Shown here in pieces: positions 25,502-36,942 of a stretch of DNA of 64,000 bases (position 1 is the stretch's first letter; the number at the start of each line of letters is the position of its first letter). The notes beneath the pieces were generated by a model. It was given only the letters and a program-made list of their open reading frames with translations, ran no database searches and was not told the DNA's origin. The stretch lies in contig VXAZ01006878.1 in NCBI GenBank assembly GCA_013399875.1, positions 62,001 through 126,000 on the forward strand. The letters are read 5' to 3'. Made by a program: the position numbers and the translations under genes. The stretch is from Gymnorhina tibicen. Taxonomy: Eukaryota > Chordata > Aves > Passeriformes > Artamidae.

Positions 25502-28500
25502 TTCAACATGTTTATTTCTCCTCTTGGTCATCTGCAGTAGAATTCACCAAGAGAAGTGGTTTGCTGGCAGTCAAAATAGAAGCACACCAATCTCTTTACA
25601 GTGTTGTCAAGACTTAAAAAGATGAGTTCCTACTAATGATGCAATATATGCATATTCCTACGCCCAGAAGAGAATTATGTGCTCTGACAAGGCCCATTCG
25701 TTAGTGTTTTTGGGCTAGCAAATACTTTGTGTATTGAAACCAGTACCCTTCCTTTCTCCAACTGCAACACCTGGTCCTGTTGCACAATCTGAGAATTTGT
25801 GTCTTCCTCAGACTGTACACGCTCACAGCCCTGGTCATAGCCCTGACAACTAATGAACATGATATCACCACGTGTTCACTGTTGCAAAGTGACTTTTCCT
25901 TTACTCCCACCTTTCTCTGCTTTCATCCCCTGCCCTACATGAAACCTTAAAGAAGAGAATGAAAAACAGGTAAAGCTCAACCCCCCATCTCCATCCCCAG
26001 TCTTACAACAGAGGCAGGTGTTGCATTATGCAGGGGGAGTGTTTTCTTCAGTAATATTATCCTGGGAATTATCTTAGAGAGATTGACCTGTGAATAATAG
26101 CCAAGCCTCAGGGTTAGTCTCACAGTAATTATCTGCTAGACATTTTCACTAGCCGTATCCTTTCAGGTCAAGAGGCAAGCATGAGGACTCACATCCATAC
26201 TTCACGGCAAATTATTATTCAATTACAGCGACTTTTGAACCTCACCAAATGTAAATTGAATTGTCCTTCCTTTAAGATGTGTATTTGCAAGAAAAAATCC
26301 AGGGAATTTAAAATGCAAGATACGTAAGCAGCCCAGACATGGGCTGAGTCTGAGTATGCAGAGTCTGGGACTGTAATGAAATACTTCTGAAGTTTTCCAT
26401 CCACACAGTTTTGGAGGGTTCTGTACTTCACAGATAAAGACTGTGTCTTTATAGCAATTTGAGCTATTTGGTGTCAGGCATTCTTCAGCAAGCCAGTTCA
26501 TGACAAAGAAGTCACCCCAGTGACAGGCATATTTGTGCACAGAGAGGATATATTAGAAGAACAAGACAGTCATGATGCAGCAACTCATGAGCTGTATTAG
26601 CCTGGCTCTATCCTAAGATGCACTCCCAGGCTGGGGTTTATCCCAGCTGGAAGGAGCTAGTAGTAGCAGATCAGCAATCAGAGGATTTGTGTGTGGCTAG
26701 CTCATGTGAAGGTGTACTCAATATCCAAGGTTTAATGAGAGATAAATCCTACCCTATGCATGTTCACAGTGTCTCCTTGTGTATCTCTGACCTACCCTCA
26801 ATTTTTGCCTAATCTTCCTTGGTTAAACCCTAATTGTGAGTCTACTCTTGGAGCCAGAGTTCTGATGTGGTGGGGTACCATAGCTCAGTAAGCTGGAAAA
26901 GTGTATACAAAGCTCAGGGAAAAAGGGTTAGATGTTGGAGTAAGAGTACAAGCCCCATGGTAGATCCTTTTCTGTGAGAGAAAACATTTTACCTTAATGA
27001 CACACAGGTAATAGAGAACTGTACGTGGTTAACAGCTTTTGGATAATGTAAATGCCTTTATTCTGTCAAGGTCATCAGCATGAAAACCTATTGAAATGAA
27101 TCCTTAAATGGACGTAATCCACTTCAAATTATAACTTGCAGGTATCTTTCTTAATCTGATTTATTGCAGGAATGCCTTAGACCATGGAGAGGGAATTAAT
27201 TTGAAAATGCACTTGACTTGTTGTTAGTTATTGATATTCTGTGTTTAATTTTGATTTTGCATGGGGCTTAGCTTGCATGGGGAAAAATCAATAAAATCTG
27301 TTTCAGTTTTGTTTATAGTCTGTTTCTCCCTCTGGCTGCCCAAACAGTGGTGGTTACATATCAGGGTCTATTCTAGGACATGAATGTCTAAAACCAGGAG
27401 GATTTAATTTGATTTTTTTTTTCATCCTGGGTTTTATAAAGGTTTTGTTTTGAGATAGTATGAAAGAGATTTCTTAACAAAATACAAGTTTGTTTTGGAA
27501 AGGAGGATGACAGGAGCCCAGCCTGGATTAGGTACATCTGATCAAATGTAAATATTCACAGCTGACACAGTCATCACAGACTGGTTTTTTAGTCAGTGGA
27601 GAGAAACAAGTACATTCAGGTTGAAAGATTTTTCATTTCAAAAGACACACCTAAAATAAAAATACACAATATATGCCTAAAATTTTCTGCTTCTCTCTGG
27701 GGAATAAAAAGCAGCCCAGGGTGGCAAGTTTGGACAGAGACTGGAGATGAACTAAAATTATATGATTTTCCTTCCTATCTGCATGGGATCTCTCTCTATC
27801 ACTCACGCTGAAATTGCTCCACTGTGCAGAAAAGACACCCTTCCTCGGATGAAAAATCAGGGCTAGAGATTAGTCTCCTAACAACTCAGCTACATGGTGA
27901 TGTTCCCATTCTTGCTGGTAGCTTGGCTGCCTGCATTGCCTGCAAAGGGGAAAAACTTCAACAAGGAGGAAAGAGAGCATTGCCTTCTTAGCAGCCTTTA
28001 AATTGGTTCTGAGATCAGTCAATAGGGAAGGGGTAAGGTCCTGTGTTAGCAGAAACCTTTTCTTACCTCTTTTTGCAGAGCAAGTTCTGAACCTAAATCC
28101 ATTTCTTTTGTGAAAGTTTAGGTCAGTATGTTTCTGCATAAAAGAGTAAGGAACAGGGCAAGGTACCATTGTCCATGTCTTGGAAGAACAATGAGAGAGT
28201 TACTGAAGGGTTATAGATACTCAGGTTGAGGAGGGTTGGCCAACCTAGGGACCTCAGGTTGAGATAAACCGGATCATTGCAGTTTTTAAACCATGAATGT
28301 GGGCAGAGTCAAAGGGATATGCTCTCTTTAGTGACATCGTCTGCTTTCTTCCTGGAGACAGCTGTGACTAAATTTTACGTATGGTCTCAACAGGTAGCAA
28401 AGAAAGAACCAAAAATACCTTTTCAGCAGACTTTTAGACATGACACATAAAGGAGGCCTTGCTGTAGTGGAGAATCCATAAGAGAGGTTGCAGAAAGTAA

Positions 28501-28577
28501 AGCTTGACAATGACTATATAGAGGAAGTGTCAGAAGACAGCTCTTACTGTAAGTTCATCCTTTCTCTGCCAGATAGA

Positions 28578-28611
28578 ACAAATTTGTACTGAGTGTACAG
28601 TACAAATTTGT
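28578..28611. repeat. perfect 13-bp inverted repeat, 8-nt loop
   Basis: ACAAATTTGTACT pairs exactly with AGTACAAATTTGT across the loop GAGTGTAC. Each arm also contains the self-complementary ACAAATTTGT, so alternative pairings are possible. Together with the 8355 hairpin it is the longest perfect stem I noticed. Confidence 0.9.
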
Positions 28612-29431
28612 GAGCCTTAATTCCTCGCTGATGATATGCTCTGATCTTATGGTTAATGGCCATACAAACACATAGTATTTCAGATTCATTTGTTTCTTTG
28701 TTTGTTGTATGGTGAGATGTGACATCCATATATTTTAGCAGCACTCTCCCCCAGAGAATAAAAAATGAAAGCTAGAAAAACACAGACATAAAATAGTTCA
28801 GTGGCTTGTTAGAAACTGTTGGTTTAAGCCTGTTGGCCTAAAGAAGTAAAAATGCAAGGGAACCAAGGAAAAATCCAAGCTCCACAAAGGAAAACTGTAT
28901 CTGTCCAAGCAAAATGTTTCAGTTGATCCCATACTGTGATTTGTTTTTTTTTTTCTTTTCTGTTCAGCTTTGCAGCTGCTTTTCTAGCGAAAGGGAAAAC
29001 AGTAAGCAAGCTTACTCAAGTCAGTCCAAGTAGTTGCTCCTTTCTGATTTTCTGGGATTCAGCCTGTGAATCAAAAAGGGAAACAAAGCCAGAGTCTTGC
29101 AAAACCCCTTCAGCAGTATAAACCAATGGCTGCAGTATGCATTACTGTTAATGATAGTGGGTGATATTTTTATTTTGTGGTGAACTATACTATTACTTTA
29201 TTTTAAACTTGAGGCAGAGTTTATCCTCATGACAAACTTGTGCTGGTTGGAGTGACCTCGTGAATGACATCCACTGTACAGGAATGCTGCCCTGAAAATA
29301 TATAGGGAAAACTGGAAAATAAAAAGATAATGAAGACAGTAATGACAAAAAGCCAGCAGAGCAGCAGTCAATAAAGTGTTGGCTGGGGAATAAAGTTGGA
29401 TTATTAAATTTAACTATGTGGTTGTTGCATG

Positions 29432-29520
29432 TGATATATAGTACTATATATAATCTATAGTATAGTATATATATAATATATAGTATAGACATATAATACT
29501 ATAGATATATAATACTATAT
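29432..29520. repeat. AT-rich TATAG-like low-complexity tract
   Basis: About 90 bp of TATAGTA, TATATA and TAATACTATA units with only scattered G and C. It is an impure minisatellite-like AT tract that could pair with itself. Confidence 0.85.
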
Positions 29521-32228
29521 CTTCTTACATATGGATAAGGAGGATGCTTGGTGCAGCAGAGGTGAAGTAGTAATAATACTAATTTCCATGAGGAATTTTA
29601 TAATCTACTATAATATAAATATTTTCTCTTGATAATAATAATAGTAAAAAAAGCAGCCATCACACATATATCCTGGCTAGATTAGATTTTAATCAAATGC
29701 CCATTGGAGTGATGTGGAATTGAGCTTTTGAATCAACATTTACCATAATGATTTAAAAGACAATTAAAACATTTTTTTGCTTTTGAAAGTAAATGAGATA
29801 TTTATATTTTTTAGCCTTTAGGTAATTTGATTGTTCCTATTAGTTTCTATGCCTTAATTGGTAAAAAATAAAAAAATCTGTTTTGACCAGTTCAATGAGG
29901 AAAAAAGTAAATGAAAGGTTAAACCTTACAAAGTAGTATGTGAAAGTTAAGAAGGGGGGAAGCAGGCCTGACAGCTCAGAGGCTAAAAAAAAAATCTCAT
30001 TTTAATCTTCACTGGTTAAAAAAAGTGGAATTGTTGTAGTTCTTTAGCTATGTTATCAGACAAGGCTTATAGTAATTCTCACAGAAGGTAGATGATACAT
30101 AGGTATTTAATGTATTGATGAAAGTTGTGCAGAGTATTGGCAGAATTCAGAGCCTGGAGTGGAGATTTTATGTGAGGGTTGCTGAGCCAGAGCCCCCGCT
30201 GACTTACAAATCCAGTGAGTAGAAATATGTACAAGCCAGCACCTGTGCTAGGCAACTGTGCTATGTACATCAACACATGTCAAAACCAGGCCTCTCATTA
30301 GTTCCCACCTCAGGCTGTGTTGGATACACGGGAAATGCATGTCCAAAAGTTGGATATGACTCACCAGGAAACAGGTGAAAAACCTGATGCTGTCACTGCC
30401 AAGACAAGCAGCAACTTTATTCTGCCTGACATTTCTTGTGACTGGACTCAGACTCCTTTTGCCCTCTGCAGCAGAGCAAAGGCAACTCCTCCACCCCACC
30501 ACGTCGTTACAGCCAACCTTGCAGCAAAATAAGAAAAGATTGCCTAGATTTGTCAGCTAACAGACTGGCATCTGTTTCTGTTTCCTCTGCTGGCAAGCTT
30601 TTTGCCTTTTGGCCTTTGCTGTGCACAGGAGGGACGGGACTCTGCATCCAGAGGGCAGGACCCTGGGTTGAGCATCAGGAGATGGAAGAACTGCTTTTCT
30701 TGATCAGCTCATTCCAGTCTCGTGACTTGTTTGACACCCAGCAGTCCCTGATTACTCAAAGGCTCTGAGAAGTTAAATATTTGACCTTATTCTGATGTCT
30801 AAATTGCTCTTTAATTGCTTTATTTGTAAGCCAAGAAGCTGTATACCTCTTCCACATTCTCAAGGAGTAGCTAATTAGAGAAGATGTGAGGTTTTCCAGG
30901 CAGCAGTTTATCGAGATGACTGTGCTGAGATCCATAACTGCGATACAAGTAAACATTCCTTCTTCCATTGATACTAAGAGTGGTGAAGCTGATGCAAACC
31001 AGCTGAGCCTGGTCTTACAGTTTATTTAACAGTAAACTATCTAAAAATATTGATTTGCACTGTCTGTGCTTCTGCTCTCTGCCTCTGACCCGTGGCCTCC
31101 TCTTGTGTAAACACACATTCTTTGGTTGGTGAGAGACATAATGATGGTCTGGTTCCATAAGCTGAAATCAGGTTTGTTTAAAAAGCCTCTCTAAGGACAC
31201 TTCACCCACCGACGGTCCTTATAAATCCGACATTAATAACAACATTGTGACCTGCATGGCACAGTGGTAGTACTGACCCAAAAAGACACAGGCTCAAACA
31301 ACATGAAGATCATTTTAACACGTTACCATTTATACACCAAGAGATTTTAAAGTTTAAATTGCAATATAGAAAAACTTTGATGCCATGGACCTGCAGTGGA
31401 AGTGGCTGACTCAGTATGGAAGACCAGCTAGCACTTGGGCATGTTTCTCTTCATCTAAAAATTCAGGACCTGAGTGCCCCAGTGGAGTGACTGTCCCTCT
31501 AGTGTCTATTATCCAGTCCTGCCAAGAAACACAGATCAGGACAGGATAACTGAGGGCCATATGGGGAAGAGCACTAATGTATGAGCTGGGGTACAGATAT
31601 TTGGGAATATTCAGGAAATACTTATTTGTTGCAAAGATGAATTTAGATCTTGGTGGGAGTGTACAATGGACTGAGGTTGGAATCGGGGGCACTCGTTGCT
31701 CCTGGTGGTAGGAGGGGAGGAGGAAGATCCTTAGTCACAGAAGGGCAATGCTCAGATGAACTTTTCCAGCTAATTTTGTCAAAAACTTTCCTACCTTTTT
31801 CTTTCTAGTAAAAAAAGTGGTACTTGCTTTTATTGGACAAGCCAGAGGGCCATTACTGGATGGGTGAGGACCAGACTGTGATATGATTCTCTCTTGCCCT
31901 TCACCCTGGTGTCTCTGTAGAAAAGATGTAAATCATTTCGGTCCCACTAGTTGCATTTCAAACCAGGCTGTACTTGCAGAATATAATCAATCCCTCCAGA
32001 CTGTATTAACAAAGGACCGTATATAAGCCTCCTACTGGAGCTCATTATTACAGGCTTCATGCCTCCTTCTACCTGTGAACCTGAATCTGCAGTGGGTTGT
32101 CAGAGGCACTCTGCACTTTTTTGATCAAAGTACATAGAGCCTAACACATTGGGTAGGAGTCACTGCACAAACCTGGGCACTTGGAGGAGATGCATCTTAA
32201 GACAGATGAGATCAGTTTCATGTATATG

Positions 32229-32400
32229 AATAGGTTGCCCAGGTAAGTGGTGGAATCATCATACCTGGAAGTATTCAAAAGACGTGTAGATGTAATACTT
32301 GGGGATATGGGTTAGTGGTGGACTTAGCAGTGCTGGCTTAAAGAGTGGACTTGATGACCTTAGAGATCTTTTCCAGCCTTAGCCATTCCATGATTCTATT
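32229..32400 (+). mobile_element. CR1 LINE 3' end fragment
   Basis: ATAGGTTGCCCAGGTAAGTG, GTGGAATCATCATACCTGGA, AGTATTCAAAAGACGTGTAG, GGGTTAGTGGTGGACTTAGC, GGACTTGATGACCTTAGAG, CCAGCCTTAGCCATTCCATG, ATTCTATT. Forward orientation, about 170 bp. It belongs to the same 'gtggtggactt' subfamily as the copy at 25324 but is longer at the 5' side. Confidence 0.94.
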
Positions 32401-34198
32401 TCCCCTCCATGATCTGTTCTATTAAGTTGCCTTCTGGAGATACTTACTTCTACTGGGTTCAAGGAAAAGCTGAGGGAGACTTGCCTATACACAGAGGTCC
32501 AATGTAAATTGATCAGCAGCCTATTCAAAAAACCCATATGAGTATATACCGCATTGTATTCATACCTTTTTTTTAAAGTCATGTGTTTAGCGTATAATGC
32601 CCAAACTGCTTGTATCTTTCTGGAAAGATTAGATGGATTGAAACACAAGAGAAAGGAATATGTAAAATTTCTGGCATTGAAGCAAGTTGAAGGGAAATTT
32701 CCACTGAGCCACATTTTTGGGTATTAGGAAAGCAGTGAAATTTCGCAGCTCTGGATGCAAATATACAGGTGGTTTCATATGAGAATTTTAAACTGACCAG
32801 TGAAAAGCAAATTTAACATTCTTGTAGCCTGCTACAGAGACACTGAGATCCTTGTCACTTATTAAAGTTTTATTTTGTTCCCCCACGAACAAGGCAATTA
32901 ATTATTTAGAAAACCAATCAATCAGGGGTTAGATGTACTAATCAAACACATTTCAGCTGCTAAGTATTGCTCACTTAAGACATTGATCAGCTGTAGGATG
33001 CTCTGTAGACCATTTAGATGAGTATTTTCTGACAATGTGCTTTAAACCCCCTTGAGGTCAAATCTTTGACACCGTCTGCTGGACCATGTGAAAGGTTGAA
33101 TGCCAGACTGTCTGACAGACTGTAATTATTTTCTGTCCCGTTGCCCTTTCTGCAGTCATTAGGGGATCAGATTTCTGAGAAAGCCAGAAAAGTTCCTTGT
33201 ACTGCAAGCAGCTAATAGCCTGAAAATGAGCCTCTTTTGTTATGTTGATGATTTGCCACTGGATGTTGTTTGAAGCCCAAGATCGATTATTTAAGGCTAA
33301 CTCCATTGGTATCGTGTATTCTTGGTCTTGTGCAGCTCTGTGCTTTCTTGCCATTTCTCTCATGCTGACAGATGTGTGGTCTGTATTGAAGTGCACTTAG
33401 TCTGCTGGTGGTACCTTCAGCTGCTCTGGTAAGGACAGATGCCAACAGGGAGCCCCACAGGAGTGCTGATCCAGGACTCTCCAGCTAGATGCTGAATGAG
33501 CATGAGGAAGTCTAGATTTTCTGCCTTTCAGGACAGTGCCCTGACTGTTCACAGAAATAGCTAAGCGAAATTAAGACGACATTTCCCAATAAATAATTGA
33601 AGAATGAGACACATTGTTTGCAGTCCTAACATGACTGCAAATTTAGGCTATTGCCTAGCAAGTTACTATACGAATTCCCCTTACACTGACCCCTGTGGTA
33701 ATTGGAATTTCAATTATTCATTTTCAATTACAAGCATAGCATGATGATCACAAATGTCATTAAGTATTAAATTACATCTAATGATGGATGGATGGAAGAA
33801 TAGATAGATGCCTCTCCAGATCCTTTCTTTATTTAATGCCAATAAAACAAGCTCATGGTTTTTACGGAAGATCTTTTTAAAATACTAAAAGGATGGTAAA
33901 GTGCCATTTATTTGCAGCAGATAAAACCTTGTTAATACACATTACCTGAGCTCAGCGCTAAGTTTTCATCAATTGTGTCGTTAAGATGAGTGGTCCCCAG
34001 TGTGTGTGTACACAAAGATGGGTACCTTGGCCTGCAAAGAGTGGCAAGGCAGAGGGAGGGCATTTTCATCCTGCCTTATTAGAAATTATATCCTGGTGCT
34101 CGTAATTGGGATCTTAGTTTAGCAGCCTGTTCAGTGCCTTTCCATCGTGCATTTGCATGTAGAGCCACCTTAGTCACACACTGTATTTTAGCAGCCTG
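32401..34198. other. unique non-coding DNA
   Basis: No gene recognised. A short GATG/GATA tetranucleotide run lies at 33784-33809. The last 270 bp before the next CR1 keep several CpG and an ATTTGCAT octamer at about 34150 (see findings). Confidence 0.5.
33784..33809. repeat. short GATG/GATA tetranucleotide repeat
   Basis: ATGGATGGATGG followed by ATAGATAGATG, about six impure units. Confidence 0.7.
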
Positions 34199-34670
34199 GA
34201 ATCACAGAATCGCAGAGTGGCTGGGATTGGAAGGGACATTAAGATCGTCTAGTTTCAACGCCCCTGGGTGGGGAAGGACACCTTCCACTAGATCAGGTTG
34301 CTCCAAGCCCCATCCAACCTGGCCTTGAACAGTTTCAGGGATGGGATATTCACAATGTCTCTGGGTGACCTGTGAACATGCCTCACCACCCTCATAGTAA
34401 AGAATTTCTTCCTAATATCTGATCTTAATCTCTCTTCTTTTAGTTTAAAGCCATTCCCCTTGTCCTGTCATTCCATGCCCTTGTCAAAAGTCCCTCTCCA
34501 GTTCTCTTGTAGCCCACTTAGGAACTGGAAGGAGCTCTAAGATCTTCCTGAAGCCCTCTCCAGTTTGAACAACCTCATCTCAACCTGTCTTTGTCAGAGA
34601 GGGAGAGGGGTTCCATCCCTCTAATCATCTTTGTGGCCTCCTCTGAACTCTCCCCAACAGGTCTATGGAA
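34199..34670 (-). mobile_element. CR1 LINE fragment, about 470 bp, minus orientation
   Basis: It starts with ATCACAGAATCGCAGAGTGG and runs through GGACACCTTCCACTAGATCA, GGTTGCTCCAAGCCCCATCC, GTAAAGAATTTCTTCCTAAT, CCATTCCCCTTGTCCTGTCA and CTAATCATCTTTGTGGCCTC. It therefore covers the 3' untranslated region and the end of ORF2, the part encoding the C-terminus. Insertions such as 'gaacatgcc' and the stretch around 34540-34600 break the frame. Overlapping open frames are repeat-derived. Confidence 0.95.
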
Positions 34671-36425
34671 GTCTCGTTGGGGAAATTATCAGGATGAGGT
34701 AATGGCAGAAACACACTTGACCTGTGTTAGATGACCTGCCTTCACTTGTGCTAATCTCCATGGGCAATTTTTATGCCCATGAGCAAGAAAGAGGTTGAGG
34801 ACAGGGTTTTTAGGCCAGGTTTGGCCCTGAACCAGCTCTAAAGCTGCAGGGTGTGGTGGGAGGGAGAAAACCACAGGAGTGCTCTTGCTTTGAAGCATAT
34901 GCAAAGGGACACTTACCTCCTGCTTTAGCTATATTTTGCTGTTCTGCCTGTGGTATTCAGTCCATCACAGCAGGAAAAATCTGCAAAAGGACTTTGAGCA
35001 GATGAGAGACCTCAAAACTGCCCATCGGAGAGCCAGGATGCTGGTTGCAGCAAGGAAGAGTTCATGCTGGCTCTCAGGTAAATGGGGACACGAAGCGCTG
35101 TCTTTTGGGGTCACTGAGGCCAGTGAGCTGTGGGAGCAGTGAGGCGAGGCTTGCTGCTGAAATCCAAGCTAGTTTAGCTTCTACAGGAGGCAATGGGTGT
35201 TGACAGTGCTAAGGAAGAAGCATTGTCAGAATATGATTGATTTAATTAGACCTACAGAAATTCCTATTTTACATTCTTAGCATTTTTTAAAGTAGTGCAG
35301 GAATCCCACTTTAGGGAAATCCTGTTTCCACACTATTGCAATGAATTGCTGAACAATCAGGCACCCAGTCTAAAACAAGAGGCTTGAACTATTGATTTTA
35401 ACATGTGCATGGATGCAAACTTCTGATCTTACATTTCTTGTGCCTTACTTTCCCTGTTTCCAAAACTGATAATGATAAAATTTATTCAAGTGCTGCTGTG
35501 ATACTTAATTATCCCATAACTGCAAGGTACTTTCAAAATTATGTCTGAACATAAATAATGTCTATAAACTGGTTGGTGTTCCTGTCAGAGTTATCTTTTG
35601 AGCAAAATAGACATGAGACTCAATTTTAAAATAGCTTGCTCACAGCTTCATATTGGCAGAGGCATTGTCAAGAGAAAATCTAGAGCTTTTTCTTAAGTAT
35701 CCCTTTTCTACCAGACCTTAATTTCTCATTGTTCTATGGGAATGAGACTATTCTTACCAAGTCTACATCTCTAGAATTTACATTTACCACTTCTACTGTT
35801 AACCCATGACCTTTGTGCAGGGGTATCTTTTTTCATGAATTCCACTCTTTCTACTGTCCAGGTTGGTTTTTTTTTCCCATTTCCACTGCCATCTTAATCT
35901 TTTCTATCTTCCCTCTTTGACCCCTTCTCTTTTTCACATATATATATATATCTATACATGCCACGACTTGGAAGCATTTGTTTGCCAGATACAACATGTA
36001 GCCCCACTTGGTCACCAGTCCTTCAGATTGTCTTCCTCAGGTTTTATTTATATATTTATCCACTGTCTCCTTTTTTCATCCTACCTTTCCAAAACCCTGC
36101 TTGCAGTGCTGTAGCAGCAGTCGGAGAATCATCCACCACTGTGACCATGGGTTGCTGTTGCAAGGCACAGCATTTGCAGTTCAGCCACAGTGTCGTGAAG
36201 CTGATTAGAGTTGCAGGGCCCTAGTCAGGTTTGTGTTGCTGTCAGCATGTCCCAGGAATTGCTACCTTGCAGATTTTGCAGATGTGATCTCATCTGAACT
36301 GATGAATAACTCTTCAGGGACAGTTCTTTTTATTACTCCCCCCTGTTTCTTGCTCTGGTGATAAAACACTAGAAGGGTCACCCCCTTCTTATGCAAAAAC
36401 CCATCTTCTTCTGACCTTAAAGAAT
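34671..36425. other. unique non-coding DNA
   Basis: No gene recognised. A (TA)n run of about 16 bases lies near 35937, next to a pyrimidine-rich stretch. Open frames of 66-88 codons there are compositional. Confidence 0.5.
35936..35956. repeat. short (TA)n microsatellite
   Basis: CACATATATATATATATCTA: about eight TA units with one interruption. Confidence 0.75.
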
Positions 36426-36942
36426 GATAGAATCACAGAATGGTTTGGGTTGCCTGAGACCTTTAAAGGTCACCCAATTCCAAACCCCCTGCCATGGGCA
36501 GGGACACCTTCCACTAGACCGGGTTGCCAGGGTTTCATCCAACCTGGCCTTGAACATTTCCAGGCATGGGTCATCTGCCATTTCTCTGGGCAACCTGGGT
36601 CCATCCCTCACCACCCTTACAGTAAAGAATTTCATCTTGATATCTAATCTAAATCTCTCATCTTCTAATTTAAAACCATTCGCCTTTGTCCCATCACTCC
36701 ATGCCATGTGTTCTCTCATGGAGCCCACTTAGGTACTGGAAGGAGCTCCCCAGAGTCTTTCCCAGATGGAACACCTCCAACTCTCTCAGCTTATCTTTAC
36801 AGCAGAGGGGCCCCGGCCCTCTGATCAGCTTTGTGGCCTTCTCTGGACTTGCTCCAGCAGATAGGTCCATGTCCTTCCTGTGCTGAGGATCCCAGAGCTG
36901 GATGCAGTAGTCCTGATGGGGTCTCTCTAAAATGGAGTAGAC
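36426..36942 (-). mobile_element. CR1 LINE fragment, about 517 bp, minus orientation
   Basis: This is the longest recognisable CR1 3' piece outside the right-edge remnant. It begins GATAGAATCACAGAATGGTT, then CCCCCTGCCATGGGCAGGGA, CTTCCACTAGACCGGGTTGC, CAGTAAAGAATTTCATCTTG, TGATCAGCTTTGTGGCCTTC and ends near GATGCAGTAGTCCTGATGGG. On the minus strand, 36417-36728 keeps a 103-codon frame. That frame includes RFRLDIKMKFFTVRVVRDGP, recognisable as the ORF2 C-terminus of CR1. The element has no 5' part and cannot be active. Confidence 0.96.

Larger units (their letters stand above)
25428..32228. other. unique non-coding DNA, 6.8 kb
   Basis: No gene or transposon recognised. The stretch includes the hairpins at 25480 and 28578, the AT tract at 29432 and a short AAT run near 29630. 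All open frames here are 60-105 codons and without recognisable domains. Confidence 0.5.

Noticed and set aside
31250..31300. Plus-strand TGGCACAGTGGTAG resembling a polymerase III A box, with a weak B-box-like GGCTCAAACAA
   Set aside because: No cloverleaf pairing and a poor B box. One A-box match in 64 kb is not informative.
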